DNA from: Pseudomonadota bacterium
GTDB taxonomy: Bacteria; Pseudomonadota; Gammaproteobacteria; Pseudomonadales; Azotimanducaceae
Reading direction: 5' to 3'
Assembly (NCBI GenBank): GCA_027621895.1
Contig: JAQCAK010000061.1
Location: 1-8,332, forward strand
Length of the DNA: 8,332 nucleotides
The stretch's first letter is position 1. Every line of letters starts with the position of its first letter. Below are positions 7,901 through 8,332 of the stretch, in pieces. A program made the translations under genes and the position numbers. The notes below the pieces were generated by a model. It was not told the DNA's origin. It was given only the letters and a program-made list of their open reading frames with translations, and ran no database searches.

Positions 7901-8332
7901 AATCCTGGGTGTCTGCCCGGCATCTGCATCCCGGTCATTCTTCAGCAGAAAAGCTGAGATCTCGCGGCTGCCTGCCGAGTCCACCTGCAGCACATCATCG
8001 ACCGCTACCGGCGGGTTATCCGGTGGCAGTTCTTCAGCGACAGGTTCTTCCGTGTCATCGGATTCTTCTGAATCCGATTCCACCTGGGCGGGTGCTGCCC
8101 CCGTTTTCTGGGTACCAGGGCGATTGCCGGTGCCGGTCGTCCCGGGCGTTGTAGTCCTGGTACCGGCTTCCTGGTCCGTGACATCAACCTCTTCAGACTG
8201 GCGGCTGGTACTGCTCGTGGGTGTCTCGTCACCGGTGTCTGATTCGCTACCCGCTTCATTATTATTGCCGGCTGACTCCTCCGCCGGCGATGTCTCAGTT
8301 TCGCCTGACTCACCGGTGTCAGTTTCCATCAC
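1592..8332 (-). CDS. giant RTX/cadherin-like repeat adhesin, T1SS-type (N-terminus outside window)
   Basis: A single open frame of 2246 codons ends at TGA 1594-1592 and is still open at the right edge. The first two codons there (GTG ATG) could be read as starts, but neither has a visible ribosome site and the protein begins straight in low-complexity stalk, so the true start is probably further right. Visible order: acidic stalk 1-106; seven cadherin/Ig-like domains 107-785 with recurring N-D/E-x-P-V junctions and N-D-x-D-x-D-G calcium motifs; a duplicated 350-residue composite unit 786-1486; a VCBS-like domain 1487-1583 with DGTFSYTHDGSANFTDSFVY; a putative Ig (He_PIG/CADG-like) domain about 1585-1680; RTX nonapeptide blocks 1682-2116; and a C-terminal cap ending ...HADMFAPI. 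Proteins of this type are exported by type I secretion with a C-terminal uncleaved signal, bind calcium outside the cell, and act in surface attachment or biofilm. Family and export route are inferred from domains; the ligand is unknown. There are no cysteines and only six lysines. No ABC transporter, LapG/LapD homologue or TolC gene lies in the window. Confidence 0.9.
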   Translation of the reverse strand: MMETDTGESGETETSPAEESAGNNNEAGSESDTGDETPTSSTSRQSEEVDVTDQEAGTRTTTPGTTGTGNRPGTQKTGAAPAQVESDSEESDDTEEPVAEELPPDNPPVAVDDVLQVDSAGSREISAFLLKNDRDADAGQTPRIVGISGEGSRGGTVSFANGRVTYTPDADQLGSLGAGNTATETFTYRVQTGDLTDSATLTVRLVGSNRAPVAQDDSAVAVEDSPITINVIGNDTDPDGDSLSVISVDGGRGTISNSSSAGLRYTPPDDLRAGEVITDTFTYTVSDGELTSTATVSVTVTGRNDPPVINTTAEPFEVQASAGPTEIPLSAIFADSDLGDQLTVVSIDTSGTRSTVTIGSIIVDPGDAWDFLARGEIGTDSFGVTVRDEFNATGSGRYTFEVIGVNDAPVANADQYSLIGGEPNRIDEKLGLLANDTDVDNGAELTVSAITTRPASGALSFAADGSFVYTPADGFLGTDQFVYQVTDEFGAVSSARVTLNVGATNEPPVANPDQFTISNSGVVTGNLLANDLDQEGEPITASLATPPANGTVSVSVDGSFTYAPEPDFTGTDTFTYEVSDSGGRTSEGTVTVEVLGQNEPPVATSPGNQSIAVDESFSLDLNSVFSDPEGTPLVYSFSSTSGLVTLSGATLIIDPAGANAGDAFDVVVSASDGENTTSTSFSVDVVSGNSPPELVAPISPISIAEGGNLVVGLGSRFTDPDGDPLTIFSSGQPAFVTLSGNSLSITPQSGDAGTYSIVVGADDGQSTATTSFSLTVTPPVLPPNVAPVITAPASISLIEDTSFSPVISISDADAGTDPILVSLSGPGAISITGPASLYGSTQLGSSTLGQGVAPGGEIFIRFDLVDASFKNAVSPAGVFMYTAGAQIAADSIVDGGAAGDSSFTARFVSPAADPFAPWSFTYFNTQLQTFSPGGTFDAAFYNTAADALAESNEVASERGVPFSFSNYQLEGTVDDVNTTLTSLSVQPFADFNTATSAATFSIFVNDLGNNGGAPATSSASIQLDITPVPDPPQANDIFYGNYVEDYTGVISINASLYSYDPDGDPLTVTAIDGNAILANQTVLVANGSVTLQADSQTLEFEADAEYSGPISFGYTISDGSSTAAATITLTITPVNDSPEITAPASITTLEDQSFSPAVSISDVDAGSGNIQVEINAPGEIFISGPVSLAGFVNTYALLNQSVAAGNEVFIRFDYGNATIKSAITVADIWIFNNGGQLFADSITAGGGVGETFVTARFVSPVADPFTTFSSANVVAELENISSIVTRDAAVYNTSADALAQSNAASTDLGVPLAFNNYQLTGTVADINTALGTLSVQPFPDTNTGTSTANLFVSANDLGNSGGPAALSSVVIPVNITPVNDLPVAINDSLGSYPEDYTGTITLNPTLNDYDPELAPLTITGIDGNSVLPNGSVAVANGTVTLLGDGQTLEFQADTNYFGAISFDYAVSDGSATATATVSLSLIAVNDPPVADAESFTVLEGEVATEANLDVGTSLLDGDTDVDGDTLIATTLSAPAFASAFTLNPDGTFSYTHDGSANFTDSFVYRISDGLNTDTATVSITVTQTPFLISPDFDTVIINARDSISLPIGFSDPDFDALTTSAIGLPGWASVSTSIPSPPGDAVISGTAVTGTSTVTVSATDGVGTATETFVLDAQASADLQVGTAGNDLFLGSDGNDTIQGGAGDDEILYAGNQSDYTYTATYSAGVVTITVTDNVGTDGVDVISGVESIQFADGPLSGPLTINGSSLADTITGSQGADIINGNNGSDIIDGLGGNDTIDGGALDDNLVGGDGDDVIYGGIGADVLTGGSGNDVLDGNDAGNLGDTEIDIAVFSGNRSDYDISPDPLLAGATGTLTFTVTDLVGSDGTDTVSDIERLQFADMTIDLPYDLRGSSLADVLTGASLADYIVAINGDDTVNGLAGDDYVDAGGGDDTVDGGDGIDVLLGGSGADNLTGGPGNDFIDGNDGSSLGDAGIDVAHYSGSRSDYTISVNGAGTSTTVTVTHNLGLDGTDTLEDIDQLQFADLTLDLPRDLRGSSGADILVGGAEHDHIVGIGGDDTITGAGGGDYIDAGDGADSIDGGAGFDYIIGGNGVDTLIDLSASASIDLSGVTNLADFEVIDLADGDGNDVLSLGLTDILSFVGDNSLDSILPDGQTKLIINGDSGDVVNLDANTLGLATDFGELDLDNGWSAPNDSSELDYFGNGSSYVLFSNGIVDVYVHADMFAPI
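1985..2173 (-). repeat. RTX block 4, seven nonapeptides (residues 2054-2116)
   Basis: Seven units from GSSGADILV to GGNGVDTLI, preceded by the linker 1983-2053 (positions 2174-2386) with SRSDYTIS...VTHNLGLDGTDTLEDIDQLQFADLTLDLP. One unit is unusual, GGAEHDHIV, with two histidines where small residues or asparagine are usual. The block passes directly into the C-terminal cap. Confidence 0.9.
2387..2602 (-). repeat. RTX block 3, eight nonapeptides (residues 1911-1982)
   Basis: Eight units from GSSLADVLT to GGPGNDFID, exactly the same length (72 residues) as the block before it. The preceding linker, 1836-1910 (positions 2603-2827), has NRSDYDIS...VTDLVGSDGTDTVSDIERLQFADMTIDLP. The first three units are degenerate; GLAGDDYVD, GGDGIDVLL and GGPGNDFID are good. 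Confidence 0.92.
2828..3043 (-). repeat. RTX block 2, eight nonapeptides (residues 1764-1835)
   Basis: Eight contiguous nine-residue units from GSSLADTIT to GGSGNDVLD. The central units GLGGNDTID, GGDGDDVIY and GGIGADVLT are canonical calcium-binding RTX repeats; the edge units (GSSLADTIT, GGALDDNLV) are degenerate. The preceding linker, 1709-1763 (positions 3044-3208), reads SDYTYTAT...VTDNVGTDGVDVISGVESIQFADG. Confidence 0.92.
3209..3289 (-). repeat. RTX block 1, three nonapeptides (residues 1682-1708)
   Basis: Three consecutive GGxGxDxUx-type units: GTAGNDLFL, GSDGNDTIQ and GGAGDDEIL. This is the calcium-binding beta-roll signature of type I-secreted proteins. The block is short, but it keeps the glycine and aspartate positions intact. 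Confidence 0.9.
3290..3874 (-). repeat. VCBS-like and putative-Ig domains before the RTX region (residues 1487-1681)
   Basis: Residues 1487-1583 form a textbook VCBS/cadherin-like repeat. It starts PPVADAESFTVLEGE, has the acidic loop DGDTDVDGDTL (1517-1526), then NPDGTFSYTHDGSANFTDSFVYRISDG, and a closing TATVSITVTQ strand. Residues 1585-1680 form a He_PIG/CADG-like domain, with FSDPDFDALT at 1609-1618, LPGWASVS at 1624-1631 and ISGTAVTGTSTVTVSATDG at 1643-1661. Together they join the duplicated stalk to the first RTX block. Confidence 0.75.
3875..4924 (-). repeat. composite unit copy 2 (adhesin residues 1137-1486)
   Basis: This second copy, 350 residues long, is co-linear with the one before it. 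The A part is 1137-1380 and the B part 1381-1486. Shared landmarks are ITAPASI, the ED-x-SFSP segment, FIRFD, TARFVSP-ADPF, YNT-ADALA-SN, NYQL-GTV, LSVQPF, DLGN-GG, VEDYTG or PEDYTG, IDGN, VANG-VTL, QTLEF and SFxYxxSDGS. By eye roughly half of the residues match copy 1, with only one or two single-residue indels. Its B part has lost the calcium-loop aspartates: YDPELAPL at 1409-1416 replaces YDPDGDPL. Confidence 0.85.
4379..4747 (-). other. nested module in A part of copy 2 (residues about 1196-1318)
   Basis: This is the counterpart of the nested segment in the other copy, at the same place in its host repeat. It has GNEVFIRFD (1205-1213), AGGGVGETFVTARFVSP (1244-1260), ADPF, YNTSADALAQSN (1291-1302) and FNNYQL. 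Conservation is strongest at the FIRFD, ARFVSP and YNT-ADALA-SN landmarks, and weakest in the middle (residues 1266-1285), which could be surface loops. Boundaries are approximate. Confidence 0.5.
4925..5977 (-). repeat. composite unit copy 1 (adhesin residues 786-1136)
   Basis: This is the N-terminal copy of a tandemly duplicated unit of 351 residues. It has an A part (786-1030), starting APVITAPASISLIEDTSFSP and ending with FVNDLGNNGG plus a closing strand, and a B part (1031-1136) starting PPQANDIFYGNYVEDYTG and ending TLTITPVND. The A part begins and ends like the common EDxxF...VNDLGNTGG adhesin repeat but is about 120 residues too long because of an internal segment. The B part keeps an intact calcium-type loop YDPDGDPL at 1059-1066. 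Confidence 0.85.
5429..5800 (-). other. nested module in A part of copy 1 (residues about 845-968)
   Basis: This segment interrupts the Ig/cadherin-like repeat between its GPASL strand and its closing GTVDDVNTTL...FVNDLGN half. It includes GGEIFIRFD (855-863), an alternating hydrophobic stretch, DGGAAGDSSFTARFVSP (894-910), ADPF and YNTAADALAESN (941-952). The pattern suggests a small beta-rich domain followed by a short helix. I do not recognise a named family with certainty. Boundaries are approximate. Confidence 0.5.
5978..8014 (-). repeat. array of seven cadherin/Ig-like domains (adhesin residues 107-785)
   Basis: Domain limits are read from the recurring strand-G plus N-x-P-P-V junctions. 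D1 is about 107-208, D2 209-302, D3 303-404, D4 405-503, D5 504-596, D6 597-688 and D7 689-785. D1, D2, D4 and D5 are of the Big_9/cadherin-like/VCBS kind, with PVAxxD near the start, a NDxDxDG-type calcium loop (best in D2, residues 234-240), G-x-x-x-Y-T-P-x-x-x-F-x-G-x-D-x-F-x-Y and a closing T-V-x-V strand. D6 and D7 look like dystroglycan-type CADG or He_PIG domains, with FSDPEGTPL and FTDPDGDPL motifs. D3 is the most divergent, with a weakened loop FADSDLGDQL. The repeats differ enough that no two are near-identical, so this is an old array, not a recent expansion. Likely role is a rigid calcium-stiffened rod. Confidence 0.8.
8015..8332 (-). other. acidic Ser/Thr/Glu/Asp-rich stalk of the adhesin (residues 1-106)
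   Basis: The first 105 visible residues contain 28 Asp/Glu and only four Lys/Arg, with many Ser, Thr, Gly and Pro, for example SDSEESDDTEEPVAEE at 86-101. There is no predicted secondary-structure pattern, signal peptide or hydrophobic stretch. Such a segment is likely a disordered spacer between whatever N-terminal module lies outside the window and the first beta-sandwich domain. It could also be a cell-wall-proximal linker or protease-accessible region. No canonical LapG-type di-alanine site (T/P-A-A-G) is seen in it. Confidence 0.7.

Overview
The window carries three protein-coding genes and almost no non-coding DNA. It looks like chromosomal sequence of a moderately GC-rich, Gram-negative bacterium. 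An environmental, probably marine, gammaproteobacterium is my best guess, from the YihG-like acyltransferase and the style of the giant RTX adhesin. No taxonomic marker gene is present, so this stays an inference.

Layout. (1) Positions 1-701, minus strand: an alpha/beta-hydrolase of the HGG / GHSAGG esterase-formamidase type. It is cut at its C-terminus by the window edge, but the whole Ser-Asp-His triad is visible. (2) A 52-bp divergent spacer (702-753). (3) Positions 754-1599, plus strand: a complete membrane-anchored PlsC-family lysophospholipid acyltransferase of 281 residues. (4) Positions 1592-8332, minus strand: the last 2246 codons of a giant surface or secreted protein. It converges on the acyltransferase gene and overlaps its end by 8 bp. 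It fills 81% of the window and is still open at the right edge, so its true N-terminus is not seen.

The giant protein is a modular, type I-secretion-style RTX adhesin. From the visible N-terminal end it has: an acidic Ser/Thr/Glu/Asp-rich stalk (residues 1-106); seven cadherin/Ig-like beta-sandwich domains (107-785); a two-copy tandem duplication of a 350-residue composite unit (786-1136 and 1137-1486); one VCBS-like and one putative-Ig domain (1487-1681); four blocks of RTX calcium-binding nonapeptides separated by SDY...LQFAD linkers (1682-2116); and a glycine/aspartate-rich C-terminal region of about 130 residues, probably the folding cap and secretion signal. The protein has no cysteine and only six lysines.

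The most interesting structure is inside the 350-residue duplication. Each copy has a familiar Ig/cadherin-like repeat that appears to be split by a nested module of about 120 residues, with conserved motifs (IRFD, TARFVSP-ADPF, YNT-ADALA-SN, NYQL-GTV). The two copies have diverged considerably, so the duplication is old and both copies seem to be maintained. I see no transporter, protease or regulator for the adhesin, and no RNA gene, mobile element or CRISPR array. The lipid acyltransferase and the hydrolase have no visible functional link to the adhesin.
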